Of a stretch of DNA of 64,000 nt, positions 29,601 through 38,529 are shown piece after piece. The position numbers and the translations under genes are program-made. Where the stretch lies: positions 14,384,001 to 14,448,000 of the forward strand of contig CP053156.1 of assembly GCA_014607495.2 (NCBI GenBank), read 5' to 3'. Below the pieces are notes generated by a model. The model worked only from the letters and a program-made list of their open reading frames with translations, searched no databases and was not told where the DNA came from. Within the stretch, counting starts at the first letter, position 1; each line of letters starts with the position of its first letter. Origin of the DNA: Carposina sasakii. Taxonomy: Eukaryota; Arthropoda; Insecta; Lepidoptera; Carposinidae.

Positions 29601-31006
29601 AAGACCTCCCAAAATATTTCTGCACCAAGTAATATGTCTACTTTAGAGGGAGTATTGAAGGAGGGGTCTGCTAGTTCGATGCCCGTAGGAAGAGGTAAAG
29701 AACTAATATCTACGTAAGCTGAAGGTAAAGATCTGGTTATTTCTGGTAAGACGAAACAACTTAGGTTGACTTTATAGTCGCCTGTGAGTGATTGAATAGC
29801 TATGTCACAAGATTCGGCACTAAACGAGTATTGATTGTTTATACCTACCACAGTGGAGCCCGTGTTTCGCTTTGTCAGACCTAATTTCTCACAGAGGTGT
29901 TGCGTGATGTAGTGTGAAGTGCTGCCGCTGTCTAGCAGGACGCGAGCCGTGCAAAGTCTTCCTGCTGAGTCCATCACCTTGACCAATGCTGTGGAAAGCA
30001 GGACAATGGCTGTATTAGTATTTTGAATGTTAGAAGATGAAGTAAGTGTTAACTGTGTCTGTTCTATCGGATTATCTGTATGTATAAGTGTATTGTGTTT
30101 GAGTTTACAATACTTACAATGCGATAAGTTGCATTGTTGGTCTGTGTGTCCAGGTCTTAAACAATTTCTACAGACTTTAAAGTTGTTCATTTTTAGAATG
30201 CGAGTGTTTACATCTAAATTTCTAAATTCTTCACAACTAAATAAATAATGTTTCTTTTTACACATTGGACAACACACATTAGAATCTAAATTGTTTTTAT
30301 ATAAGTTCGTATTTGAATTATATGTGTTGATTTTGTGTTGAATGTTTGGTTTGTTCGACATCTCTTGTTGTAAGGTATCTAACAAATCTGCTCTGTTAGT
30401 TAGAAAAGTGATGAATTGTTTGAGCGTAGGATAGCCTGTAATCGTATTACGATGTTGTTCCCATTCACGAAAAGAAACATTATCAAATTTTCTGGACATT
30501 ATATGAATTATGAGCGTGTCCCAGTGATCCGTTGGTTGACCAAGGCTGGCCAGGGCACGTAAATTTTTATTAGTTACATCAATGAGATTTCTAAGAAAAT
30601 GACTTGACTCCTTTTGAGCTTGCTGTATGTTAAACAGAGCATTAATATGATTATTTACTAAAAGACGCTCGTTATCATAACGATCTGATAAAAGACTCCA
30701 AGCTATTATGTAATTATCTGATCTGACTTCTAAACTTTGAACTATTAAAGAAGCACTACCCTTAAGAGCAGCACGAAGATAGTGGAATTTATTAATGTCG
30801 CTAATTGACTTGTTATTGTGTATTATAGAAATATACGTATCTCTAAATTCAAGCCAGTGCTGAAAGTCTCCATCGAAAGTGGGCAGGTTGATTTTCGGCA
30901 GCCTCACGAAATCATGAGGCGAATCCCCACTGAATGATGAGCTGCGCCTTCCGCGAATGTTGGTGTCATCATGCTCGTCACGGGCCTGGCGTTCAGCGTT
31001 CAACAT
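26603..31006 (-). CDS. gag-pol: BEL/Pao Gag-Pol polyprotein lacking the RT core
   Basis: One frame of 1,467 residues. Gag: FVRLPKINLPTFDGDFQHWL near 33, followed by the DUF1759-type region. Zinc knuckles follow: CPMCKKKH near 245 and the CCHC motif CRNCLRPGHTDQQC near 280. Protease: VLLDSGSTS near 355. The linker ends with FVVSIPLKGSPE near 568 and RYLHFMSEYL near 610. The sequence then passes directly to ELCKDVIKTLQ, which belongs after the RT palm. No Y-x-D-D motif or other RT core motif is present. RNase H: FTDASERAYGAC near 782. Integrase: HKCVRCSRFK, GIDYAGP near 1168, SSDNGTTF near 1240, GGLWESAVK near 1285. A stop lies eight codons upstream of the ATG at 31006, so this start is likely. 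Gag is short at its N terminus compared with relatives. No internal stop or frameshift is present. Confidence 0.9.
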   Translation of the reverse strand: MLNAERQARDEHDDTNIRGRRSSSFSGDSPHDFVRLPKINLPTFDGDFQHWLEFRDTYISIIHNNKSISDINKFHYLRAALKGSASLIVQSLEVRSDNYIIAWSLLSDRYDNERLLVNNHINALFNIQQAQKESSHFLRNLIDVTNKNLRALASLGQPTDHWDTLIIHIMSRKFDNVSFREWEQHRNTITGYPTLKQFITFLTNRADLLDTLQQEMSNKPNIQHKINTYNSNTNLYKNNLDSNVCCPMCKKKHYLFSCEEFRNLDVNTRILKMNNFKVCRNCLRPGHTDQQCNLSHCKYCKLKHNTLIHTDNPIEQTQLTLTSSSNIQNTNTAIVLLSTALVKVMDSAGRLCTARVLLDSGSTSHYITQHLCEKLGLTKRNTGSTVVGINNQYSFSAESCDIAIQSLTGDYKVNLSCFVLPEITRSLPSAYVDISSLPLPTGIELADPSFNTPSKVDILLGAEIFWEVLTTNFIDLGKQRPKLQQTKLGWLVSGVIHTNSENKHKNNNTYQSSTCYFLQNEESQLTRFWELESVSSKHSMSQEERACEQNFMDTTRRDPEGKFVVSIPLKGSPEILGDSYVMAKQRYHSLERRLSRDSQLKERYLHFMSEYLVVELCKDVIKTLQSAKFNLRKLQSNSSKILNSIIQTDDGQTIKINDTEKTLDFDDSFPNKILGLQWNSTTDNLLFSIMIKTSNKKKITKRLILSLVSQVFDPLGLLGPSTVEAKMLMQGLWIDRGNWDDEVAYEIRTKFLNYIQSLSHLNALRVPRWVCSSKPITLELHIFTDASERAYGACAYIRTVDNHGKVTVHLLASKNKVAPIKPVTIPRLELCGALLGTRFGTKITESLTKKFDNIFYWTDSMIVLGWLNTSPSHLKTFIRNRVGEIQDSTSAYSWSYVPSKLNPADLVSRGVRAEHLIESGLWWTGPSFLHQTHIDFPKTPATCTNVSLQETTLTFTTHINKNHNINMDNTNNIISGLIHKKSNYNRLIRTIAYIYRFIKNCRNITDKTMGILNLTELQTSELIVLRTVQEEMFSEEINSIVSGEHLKQKNRVSSLSPFIDSNNILRVGGRLNNSNYTYNVKHPILLDSKHHITRILFRKHHIELMHAGPNMLLSHIRQTYWALGGRNLARHTVHKCVRCSRFKQKVIQPIMGDLPKDRTHLEFPFLHTGIDYAGPVLITDRKGRGSRLIKSYICIFVCFAVKALHLELVTDLTKEAFIAALHRFISRRGKPQTISSDNGTTFVGASNDILNFFKSYSDDIQTEILNQGINFKFIPPYSPHFGGLWESAVKSVKHHLRRILSLSHLTYEEMSRCLIQIEGILNSRPLVPLSTDPSDLSYLSPAHFLIGRSLLTIPQPSLNDSNINRLDRYEKIEKLKQHFWQRFSHEYITTLQQKVKWQSSSDDLKLGSLVLVRDKNQPPLLWPLGRVTKLHPGQDNVSRVADILTKKGIIQRAYNNICPLPIETLHC

Positions 31007-31571
31007 CGCAGTAGCTCGCGCCGCAAGTTATAATTAACTGTAAAAATAGTTATATGAATTATTAAGACAGATAGGTATCTAAGGGGAATCGGTAATTAAA
31101 AAAGGAAATATTAGGTAGGTAGGTATATCGGAACGAACTCACTCAGTGACTATTCCACGACGTAGTTATCCTTTCCGTATGATTGGTGATGTTAAGTTGC
31201 TGTATTTATGGTGTCCACTTGCTTGGTAGTGTCTGTTTATCCAAACGGATGGCGGTTTGAAGAGATTCTGTATGTTTCTTGAGGTAAATTAGGTTCCAAA
31301 GACGCCCTTTACACGTAGTTAAGGAAGACGTCACTGCTGGGTCCAAAGTCCAATGTAGCACAGAATCTTGAAGATCGCCTGTATGGATATAATTGTAGGT
31401 TTTCTAAGTCTGCCAAGAATTTTTTGATGAATATCTGGATGAATATGTCTTCTTCCTTAGGTGTCCTCGCTTGAATTTTTCTTTGTGCGCCAACGTCGAT
31501 CGCACACACCACGTATTTACAATGATGGCGGCGTTTTTCGATGTAATTGTTGACGATAATTTTTGTTTTAT
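31007..31571 (-). other. Leader region of the BEL/Pao element
   Basis: Transcribed leader between primer site and the Gag-Pol ATG. It contains only short frames, including one of 67 codons (31309-31512), none of which resembles a known protein. Confidence 0.5.
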
Positions 31572-31588
31572 GACGGGCGAAGGACCAT
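31572..31588 (-). other. Candidate primer binding site of the BEL/Pao element
   Basis: On the - strand the bases directly after the 5' LTR are ATGGTCCTTCGCCCGTC. A TGG start, as expected for the complement of a tRNA 3' CCA end, lies one base in. The tRNA is not identified. Confidence 0.55.
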
Positions 31589-31806
31589 TGTTTACGCTTC
31601 GATAGCTGCTATTGATTTTGGTTATAAAAATGAGAAGATCTGAATTTTACTTTAAACTGACTATAATGAAAGTATGTATATAAATAACAATTGCGTGTAT
31701 GAGGTACAACTCGGAAGAAGGCACTGAGTCGAAGAAGATGGCGCCGTGGTCGCGAGCGCCCCGCGCCCCTGCGCCCCTCTGTGCTGGTAAAGGTGAAGCC
31801 GTAACA
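31589..31806 (-). repeat. 5' LTR of the BEL/Pao element
   Basis: 218 bp, same termini, G near 31671 where the 3' LTR has A. The upstream duplication TGTAG is at 31807-31811. Confidence 0.9.
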
Positions 31807-31811
31807 TGTAG

Positions 31812-32500
31812 TGATTAAAAATTGGCAAGAAGTATTCATTCAGTAGTTTAAGCTCATAATGCCATGCCATACCAAAGTCTTTAAGGCTATTTTCCTACAG
31901 ATTAAGCTTAATAGTAACTAAGGTAATTTCTACGCAAAATTGTAGTTCATTGGCATTATATTCAAACTATAGAATCTTACTTTAAATGTTATAAAGTTGA
32001 TCAACGTCAAATTTTAATTGGCTGGAATCTAATTTCCAGACATCTCACCAATATAACTGAGTTAGTTCAAATATTAAAGATTCCAATACAATTTTGCATT
32101 ATTCGCAACTAAAGACAGAATTACGGGTAATAATATCAATTATCAATACAATGTAACTTGAGGTTATTTCTCGAGTTACTGCAAATTAATTTGTTGAGTA
32201 AGTTGTTCCAGTGAAGCGAGGAGATCAATTACCCAAGTTTGATATTCGATTAGTTTAGAATTTCATTAGTTTCGTTACAACCGTCGGGTAGGTAAGGTAA
32301 TTTTAATTGTTATATGTGGTCATTAATCATGACTTATATCATTCTAAATACTTGTAATGGTAATGATTTACAACTTTAAAACTTTACCTATCCGTGGTGC
32401 ACATAATAGTCTAAAAGCGCTTGTAGACGTGAATGGACAACGGATCGCGTTTTTATTGGATTCACAATAAAGGCTTTTAATTTGAGCCACGACAGATCAT
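31812..32500. other. No feature seen
   Basis: AT-rich sequence beyond the BEL/Pao element. No coding, RNA or repeat signal that I can support. Confidence 0.5.
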
Positions 32501-32902
32501 CTTAAAGGTGGGTTCCTACGGTCCGTGATATTGCAGACGGACGCGGACGCGCCGACGGCCACGGACGAACGCGCACCACGGACGAGGCTATCCCACGGTG
32601 CGTGCCCGTCCGTGGTCGTCGGCGGTCTGGGCCGAAATACGTGGAAGACTTTACGTTGCAAGTATCGTAGTGATAAATTAAACCTTAGGCTATATCTATT
32701 AAGGTGTAGAATCGCGCTAACTGAAAGAAAATACTTTCAAAGTAAAAAAGTATTTTTTTTGCCAGCGGGATTATAACACGCAGCCTTATTGAAATAAGGA
32801 CTATTTTCTCTGAAATACTTTAGTACCTAGGCATCGGCGCCCGGTAACCCATGGAATACTTGAAGGTATTTATTTTGTAGCACGATTGTGTTCTTTATTC
32901 AC

Positions 32903-33085
32903 TATGGATGAGCCCACCACCGGGCCCTACACCCTCCACTGACCCTCGGATCTGATAACTCATACATAACTGCGAAAACAGGCACTTGCACTAATTACAA
33001 TCGCCACGAGAAACCAGACCCGAGCAGCCATAGTGAATGTTTGAACTTCCGAATTGTAACGCCTTATACAATTTCATTTATGTTC
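32903..33085. repeat. Dispersed repeat E, core inverted
   Basis: TTCACTATGGATGAGCCCAC, the reversed core GGGCCCTACACCCTCCACTG...GAAACCAGACCCGAGC, then AGCCATAGTGAATG, TTCCGAATTGTAACGCC. Compared with 3700-3880 the core is flipped while the right flank keeps its orientation. Confidence 0.7.
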
Positions 33086-33235
33086 TTTATGTCTAAGAAA
33101 ACTAGGATAATATTTCTATAAAAACCTTATTAACAACTTGGGACAAGTTGTTTGTTTACATTACATACTTTGTACAGCGGACTCGAAATAAACTATTTCA
33201 CGAAGCACGACTATAAGCTCCTTTTCAAGATTGTA

Positions 33236-33384
33236 TGAAAATTCCTGAGATATTTAAAAATTCTCCATGCTATTGGGAAAAATAAACATGTGATTTCGGA
33301 TCTCAAATTTTGTGGATAGGTTCTCTATAGTGGGCTATTTACATAGCTTTTCGCTTAACATATATAACCTTTTTGTTACACCCT
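33236..33384. mobile_element. MITE with ACACCCTGTA end, truncated copy
   Basis: Right two thirds of the element at 46698-46932: ACATGTGATTTCGGATCTC, TAGTGGGCTATTTACATAGC, TTTTCGCTTAACATAT and TTGTTACACCCTGTA. Confidence 0.65.
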
Positions 33385-33770
33385 GTATAGAGGATGTTTT
33401 TTCGTTGCCACCCTTAACGAAGGGTACGTAATCTATACATCAAATTAAGTAAGTTTATGCCGAAAAAAATGCTGGGAAACGATGTAAATTTTTTTATTTA
33501 TTTTTTATTACTTGATCGGGCGAAATTTATAGTGCCCAGTGTTTATACAAATTTTTTGATAGACAGATATAAATTATTTCTCGTGAAAAATCTTGCTACA
33601 CGCGTCAATGTGCATTAATGCAGAAAACCGTAGTCTATTTACTCAACTTTGGACCCTAATATTTTGCAAACCAGACATTTCCCAGGTATGCCTCCCATGG
33701 AGAAAAATCATCGTGATGATGAGATTCCGTAGTTTTCGGGAACGTTGACGACCAAAAATCACCCAGTATA
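33385..33770 (+). mobile_element. MITE with TATACAGGGTG-type ends, complete copy
   Basis: TATAGAGGATGTTTTTTCGT at the left, ACCAAAAATCACCCAGTATA at the right, with CTTAACGAAGGGTACGTAAT, CTTGATCGGGCGAAATTTAT, CAACTTTGGACCCTAAT and GAGATTCCGTAGTTTTCGGG between. The same order occurs at 53514-53899. Confidence 0.7.
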
Positions 33771-34639
33771 CATACAAGGTGTGTGTGACAGCCAGGCAAA
33801 TACTGAATGAAACACTGAACAAGTACCATTGTTATGACGACAGTGTTATTACTCCCAGGAAATATTTTTAATTTGATTATCCGCAAAGTTTGCTTTCCGC
33901 GCGAATTGTATCGGGTGATCCTGTGACTATTTAAATTAGCTTATTTGGTTATTGTGTGATACGAGTACATTGCTGTTTTATAAATCACTTGTGACTATCC
34001 AATGGGGTTCATTAGTATTTTGAAATTTTTGGGACTTTCTTTGCTTATGCAAGTTGTAATGTGGAATTTTAATGTGTTGTGAAGTGTATAAACCTTTCTT
34101 CAAAAAACCGTAATCGCTGTTACCTCAAGTAAGATTAGGGAAAGTTTAGTATTCCAATAATAAAACTATTAGGTCTTGAATAAAGTAGCATTTTTTTATA
34201 TCTGGGCAAATACTAAAAAATTCAGAAGTGTATTCAAGGGCGAGTGTACGAGTATTCAAAAATGCCATTAGACTACTATACTACCACAATCGCTATTGCA
34301 TCCATGCAGCCGTCGACATGGTCGTCAATTTTTATGTGGTCGCCTACAGACATCTCCGCACGAGCACGCACGAGCGCGCACCGCGTCTGAAGCTATCCAT
34401 TCGCCATGGATCGGGCGCACCGCCACGGACGTGTCTGCAATTACCACTGACGACCCTATCCCACGGTGCGTGTCGGTGCGGGCTGGTCCGCGTCCGCCTA
34501 CATTTATCACCACGGATCTAGACGCACCGAGACGGACGCGTCTGCATTACCACGGACGCTCTGTTTCCCACGGTCCGTGGTGCGCGCTCGTGCGCGTCGG
34601 TCCGCAATATCACGAACCGTAGGAACCCACCTTAAGGCG

Positions 34640-35518
34640 AGCGAAATAAGTCCTACTACTAGTGCTGCCACTCAATATTAACGTCTTATACACATTTGTA
34701 AATAATTATTATAAAATGTGCTCCCATAGAAAAACCTTATTGTTAAGTGGCGACGCCAGTAGAAGTATTTCACCTTAATATATAATCCATAAGAAGCTAT
34801 AAGTATATAAAACTAATATTGCCCAATTTATGACTTGAACATCCTTTTTATAAGAAAATCAGCATTTATAGCGGGTTATGAGCGTAGGTAGACGGTCCTT
34901 TATTCAATATGCATGGTGGCGCGAGTTGTCATGAGTTGCCGATGTGTGTCGCTAGCGGACACGGTCAAGACAGAGATATACTGAGAGAAACTGTCGAAGT
35001 AACAAAAAAGTTTTTGGTTGAAAGAAATCTCTGAAAGATGTTTCAACTTAGTGCATTCAATGTGATTATTTTTAAGCACAAACTGTCAAAAAGTAACATT
35101 ATTTTTTACGTGAAGCGACAACGAACTTCAATGGAAAACGACATCACATTGTCTGTACCCAGTACAGATTTTTACGTGATTATAAACTTTATTTCTAAAA
35201 AGTTTGAGATTCTTACCTCTATCGTATCTTTATGATATCTGCGTTGATTCTCACAATTTTATTATCTAAGAAAAACCGGTAAAAACTAGTCCAATGAGAC
35301 ATTAAAGTCACATTTTACATTTCTCTTGAGCAAGTTAGCTCCATTGTTTTAACTCTCAGCGTCGAGACATTTCTGAAAGCAAGTTATTATAAAGTTCTGC
35401 GGTTTTTCTTTTACTTTTCTTAATCAAATTATTACTCGGTTAGATGAACAAGATGTAGTTTTTACTCTAAAATACATCTTTGAGCTGTCTTATTCCGCGT
35501 ACCGCAACTTTTATATTT
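34640..35518. other. No feature seen
   Basis: AT-rich with one more complex block near 34900-34975 (GTGGCGCGAGTTGTCATGAG, GTCGCTAGCGGACACGG). No frame or repeat supports a gene. Confidence 0.45.
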
Positions 35519-35868
35519 ATTACTAGTGGACGCCGCGACTCCGTCCGCGTGCACTACAGAAAAAAAAACAAAATATAGAAATTATCCAAGATAAAAATAT
35601 TTTCCCGGAATAAAAAGTAGCCTATATGTTAAGTGGGACCTGTCACAATATATTCCTGAAAACTGCATCGAAATCGGTTCAGCCGTTTTTGAGATTAGCG
35701 TGCACAAATGCACAGACAAACAGACAAACCGATAAACAGACAAAAATACCAAAAATCATTGTTTTGGGTACTATTGCGTTGATAAAGGTATTCTATAATA
35801 TTTTTTCTTATATATTTTCCATGTACAGACAGCGATCCGTTACATTTTTATTATATGTATAGATGATG
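35519..35868 (+). repeat. GTGGACGCCCGCGAC repeat, long copy
   Basis: ACTAGTGGACGCCGCGACTC to GACAGCGATCCGTTACATTT, including TAAGTGGGACCTGTCACAAT, GAAATCGGTTCAGCCGTTTT and GAGATTAGCGTGCACAAATG. It is close in length to the 4314 copy. Confidence 0.75.
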
Positions 35869-36008
35869 AAGTTATATTTTCAATAATAAAAGTGACCTTA
35901 GAAATGTTAAATGTCAATGCGTTTGAAAATTTATGGTATTTGTACAGCTTACTAATTTGGTTTGTCAAAAGAACAAAATACGAGTACTAGACTTTTTTCG
36001 AACTCATA

Positions 36009-36085
36009 AAGCTTATGCTGAAATGGGGTTTTCCTAGAACACATCAGCTGCGTCTAATTCCTTGCTTGTCATAAGAGTCGACTAA
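36009..36085 (+). repeat. Dispersed repeat F fragment
   Basis: GCTGAAATGGGGTTTTCC, ACACATCAGCTGCGTC and GTCATAAGAGTCGACTAAG. Confidence 0.5.
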
Positions 36086-36213
36086 GATATTTAGGGGCAC
36101 TAAAATTTCGGCGAAGCGTTCTATCGGCGAACAGTATTTCGGCAAATCGTTCATCTCAGACAATGAGCAAGCAACTCGGCTTTAATAATTAACATCTGGC
36201 CTCGTTATGATAT

Positions 36214-36474
36214 CACCATCATCATCAGCCTATTTCAGTCCATTGTTGGACGTAGGCCTGCCCCAGGGCACGCCATATGACTGCCATGGGGGGTATTTGC
36301 CCACAGTCACCGACTGCTGGGCAGGCGGGTTGGTGACCGCAGTTTGTATTTTGGACTATGTTGTCAATACGAGAGGCGCTGCTGCCCACCTCCCGGAAAG
36401 CCTTAATCGCCTCGTACGATACCCACGGGTAGACATGGGGTGGTACGAATTCTACTCTGCCGGCACCACGCGGC
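36214..36474 (+). repeat. CATCATCATCAGCCTA dispersed repeat
   Basis: ATCATCATCAGCCTATTTC, CATTGTTGGACGTAGGCC, GCCATGGGGGGTATTTGCCC, ACGAATTCTACTCTGCCGGC. Third copy in the window. The overlapping frames on both strands are by-products. Confidence 0.75.
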
Positions 36475-36504
36475 TTATGATAAACGTGTCTTAAAAATCT
36501 CATT

Positions 36505-36570
36505 TAGGGATATCAGTAATCCTGCAGTCCCGATTACTCTTTATCCGGGAACACAGCCGGTTATGTATGT
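36505..36570 (+). repeat. Short repeat with GGGAACACAGCC end, copy
   Basis: ATCCTGCAGTCCCGATTAC, CCGGGAACACAGCCGG, then a TATG tail. A further relative is at 36908-36985. Confidence 0.55.
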
Positions 36571-37015
36571 ATGTATGTTTCAACCACTGTACCATCAACT
36601 TTATATATACGACAACTAAACTGAACCTTTTTTACGGCGAACCTGCGGCGCTCGCACATAACCGTAAAGTATGCGACGATAACGCGTACACGGATACCTT
36701 ACGGATATTATATTCCCTAAGATATTGTACCCGCGATGTCATGTAGGTATTCGAGAGATGATGGTATTACGTTATTATAAAATATTATTTTTAGTCCAAT
36801 CTAACGCGTGCCAATTTTACATCAAAAAGATACGCCGTATTATTATAAAAACTAAACATTGCTTAAATTGAAGTCACCTGTGAGTAATCATTGACATCAA
36901 TTCCCGCTATGGTAAACGTGGCTCTGGAATATCCTATATGATCATGCAGTCAGGCTACCTCATTTCGGAAACACAGTCGTGTGATTTTATGTTAATTAAA
37001 GTAAATAAATATATT
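36571..37015. other. No gene seen; one short repeat copy at 36908-36985
   Basis: AT-rich, with the short repeat (AAACGTGGCTCTGGAATATC, ATCATGCAGTCAGGC, TTTCGGAAACACAGTC). Confidence 0.45.
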
Positions 37016-37398
37016 GGAACGAAGTTCCTTACGGCAGGCTTGGAGGAGATAGGGATTTTGCTGCGCGACCGAACTGAAAAAAATGTGATAGTAAAACCGT
37101 AAGAAAAAGTGCGTGGAATAAAACCGTTAAATGAGACGTGCGCAGGCGCGACAGTCGTATACACAAGCAAGTAGTGTATAATACCTTTCTCTTTCTCCCT
37201 CTTTCTTTTCGTTCTCTCATCCCTTCTCTCTCTATTACTACTCCACCCCGCCAATGCATAGTATATACTCATGAATTCATGGACAAGCACGTGGCGAATA
37301 CTCACATTATAGATACATTTTAAACCTAAATAAAATTGAGCACGATTTTTCTTTTGCAAATTATGTCGATTCTACATTAGCCGAAGGAACTTCGTTCC
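37016..37398. mobile_element. MITE with GGAACGAAGTTCCTT termini
   Basis: GGAACGAAGTTCCTTACGG at the left and CCGAAGGAACTTCGTTCC at the right form 18-bp inverted termini, which are themselves partly palindromic. It is 383 bp. Minus-strand frames inside are Arg/Lys- and Ser/Leu-rich by-products of a pyrimidine-rich block (37180-37250). Confidence 0.65.
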
Positions 37399-37569
37399 TA
37401 CCTGGTGTCCCACGACACCACATTTAATTTTTATATCTTTTACATATTTTATTTTTTTGTGAAAATTCACAAACGTTTCTTCCGTGTTCAATTAAGACGT
37501 GGTTTTGTATGAAAACCTACACAGTGTGTAGTAAATGGATAGCTTAATTATCGCCTGAGAGAATGCCAG

Positions 37570-38080
37570 CACGCGTATGATGACTTTGGTGAGAGCGAGA
37601 TATCTCACTTTTAAAGGCTCGAGCACACCGGATGCGTGTGCGTGCACGTAAGCGTAGACGTGCACGTACCTCTGAGTTGTAATGTATGGAACTGTATAGG
37701 CACGGGCAGACCGGATGCGTAAGCATAGACGTCAAGCGGTGACAGTTCTATACATTAAACTCAGAGGTACGTGTACGTCTACGCGTACGTGCATGCATAC
37801 GCATCCGGTGTGCTCGAGCCTTAAACGTCAAATCCACAGAGCTAAATAATAACTAGACAAGGCAAGTGTTTCTACTTGATGTGTAAAAACCGATTGCAGA
37901 CCACTTCTATCAGCCCTAATTCACTCAGTCTGGCTTGAGAACGAGGTGTCTATTATAATTTTTTAGTCTAATTTTACATGCAAAGTACATACACTTAGTT
38001 TATTTAGTTAATAATAGGTCTGTGAGTCTAACGTTTAAAAGTGTGACTTCTCGCTCTCACCAAGTTCATCATATGCGTGC
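37570..38080. mobile_element. MITE with TATGATGA...TTGGTGAGAGCGAGA termini, interrupted copy
   Basis: Same element as 45332-45630: TTGGTGAGAGCGAGATATCT at the left, CTTCTCGCTCTCACCAAG at the right, with shared inner sequence (CACAGAGCTAAATAATAACT, AGTGTTTCTACTTG, CAGACCACTTCTATCAGCCC). It is split by the 205-bp element at 37616-37820. Confidence 0.8.
37616..37820. mobile_element. MITE with GGCTCGAGCACACCGGATGC termini, nested
   Basis: GGCTCGAGCACACCGGATGC and GCATCCGGTGTGCTCGAGCC are perfect 20-bp ends of longer inverted repeats that also contain GTACGTCTACGCG-type sequence. Flanked by TTAAA on both sides (37611-37615, 37821-37825). The other copy at 45332 shows the empty site. A partial copy is at 62793-62970. 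Confidence 0.85.
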
Positions 38081-38084
38081 AGGT

Positions 38085-38160
38085 TTCCTTAGTCGACTGT
38101 TACGACATGCACGAAAGCAGATGTAGCTTATTCTAGTGAAGCCCCGCATCAGCAGTTTTA
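38085..38160 (-). repeat. Dispersed repeat F fragment
   Basis: Reverse complement contains TGCTGATGCGGGGCTTCACT, AGAATAAGCTACATCTGC and GTCGTAACAGTCGACTAAGG. Confidence 0.55.
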
Positions 38161-38529
38161 ATAAAATAATTTTACCAAATTTCATTTACTCATTTCACAT
38201 GATGTGAACATTAGATCATATTTCCTGTATTATAATTTATGAACGCTTTCAACGTTCATTATATAACGGGCTTATTTGAACGTATTCATTGAAAACAAAT
38301 CCCTCTAACAGATAGATGCTATCACAGATATGATAACACTGTGCTATTAAGTCCTATTACAGGCAGATACCGCAATGTATTGAAAACCAATATACCTTTC
38401 AAAGTTCCGGCTATTAAATTATAATGCGTGAAAATTTCATTATTGTATTATACAAATTAATTTATTTGTGTTATAGTATTGAGAGTGGTAATGGCTTTTT
38501 GATGTTAAATTAAAAGGCTATAGGAATCT

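Larger units (their letters stand above)
26354..31811 (-). mobile_element. Complete but RT-deleted BEL/Pao retrotransposon
   Basis: LTRs of 218 bp (26359-26576 and 31589-31806) differ at one position and are flanked by the 5-bp duplication TGTAG (26354-26358, 31807-31811). On the - strand a primer-site-like ATGGTCCTTCGCCCGTC follows the 5' LTR. A leader of about 580 nt precedes the single 1,467-codon ORF, and CCCCCGGGAGCA precedes the 3' LTR. Gag, protease, RNase H and integrase are present; the RT core is missing by an in-frame deletion near 29165. Total element length is 5,448 bp. The near-identical LTRs indicate a recent insertion, so the deletion probably predates it. Confidence 0.9.
32507..34631. 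mobile_element. GC-rich TIR element with nested insertions
   Basis: The left end GGTGGGTTCCTACGGTCCGT and right end ACGAACCGTAGGAACCCACC are inverted, and about 50 bp of each end correspond, including GATATTGC and CGGACG motifs. TTAA lies at both borders (TTAAA 32502-32506, TTAAG 34632-34636). Inside, CGGACGC/CACGGAC motifs repeat at both ends (32520-32635 and about 34330-34620). The middle (32640-34280) is ordinary AT-rich DNA holding repeat E and two other MITEs. The reading frames at 34228-34681 are by-products of the CG-rich repeats. Confidence 0.65.

Noticed and set aside
34228..34681. Several overlapping Arg/Pro/Thr-rich frames
   Set aside because: By-products of CACGGACG-type repeats at the end of a TIR element, open in several frames and both strands.
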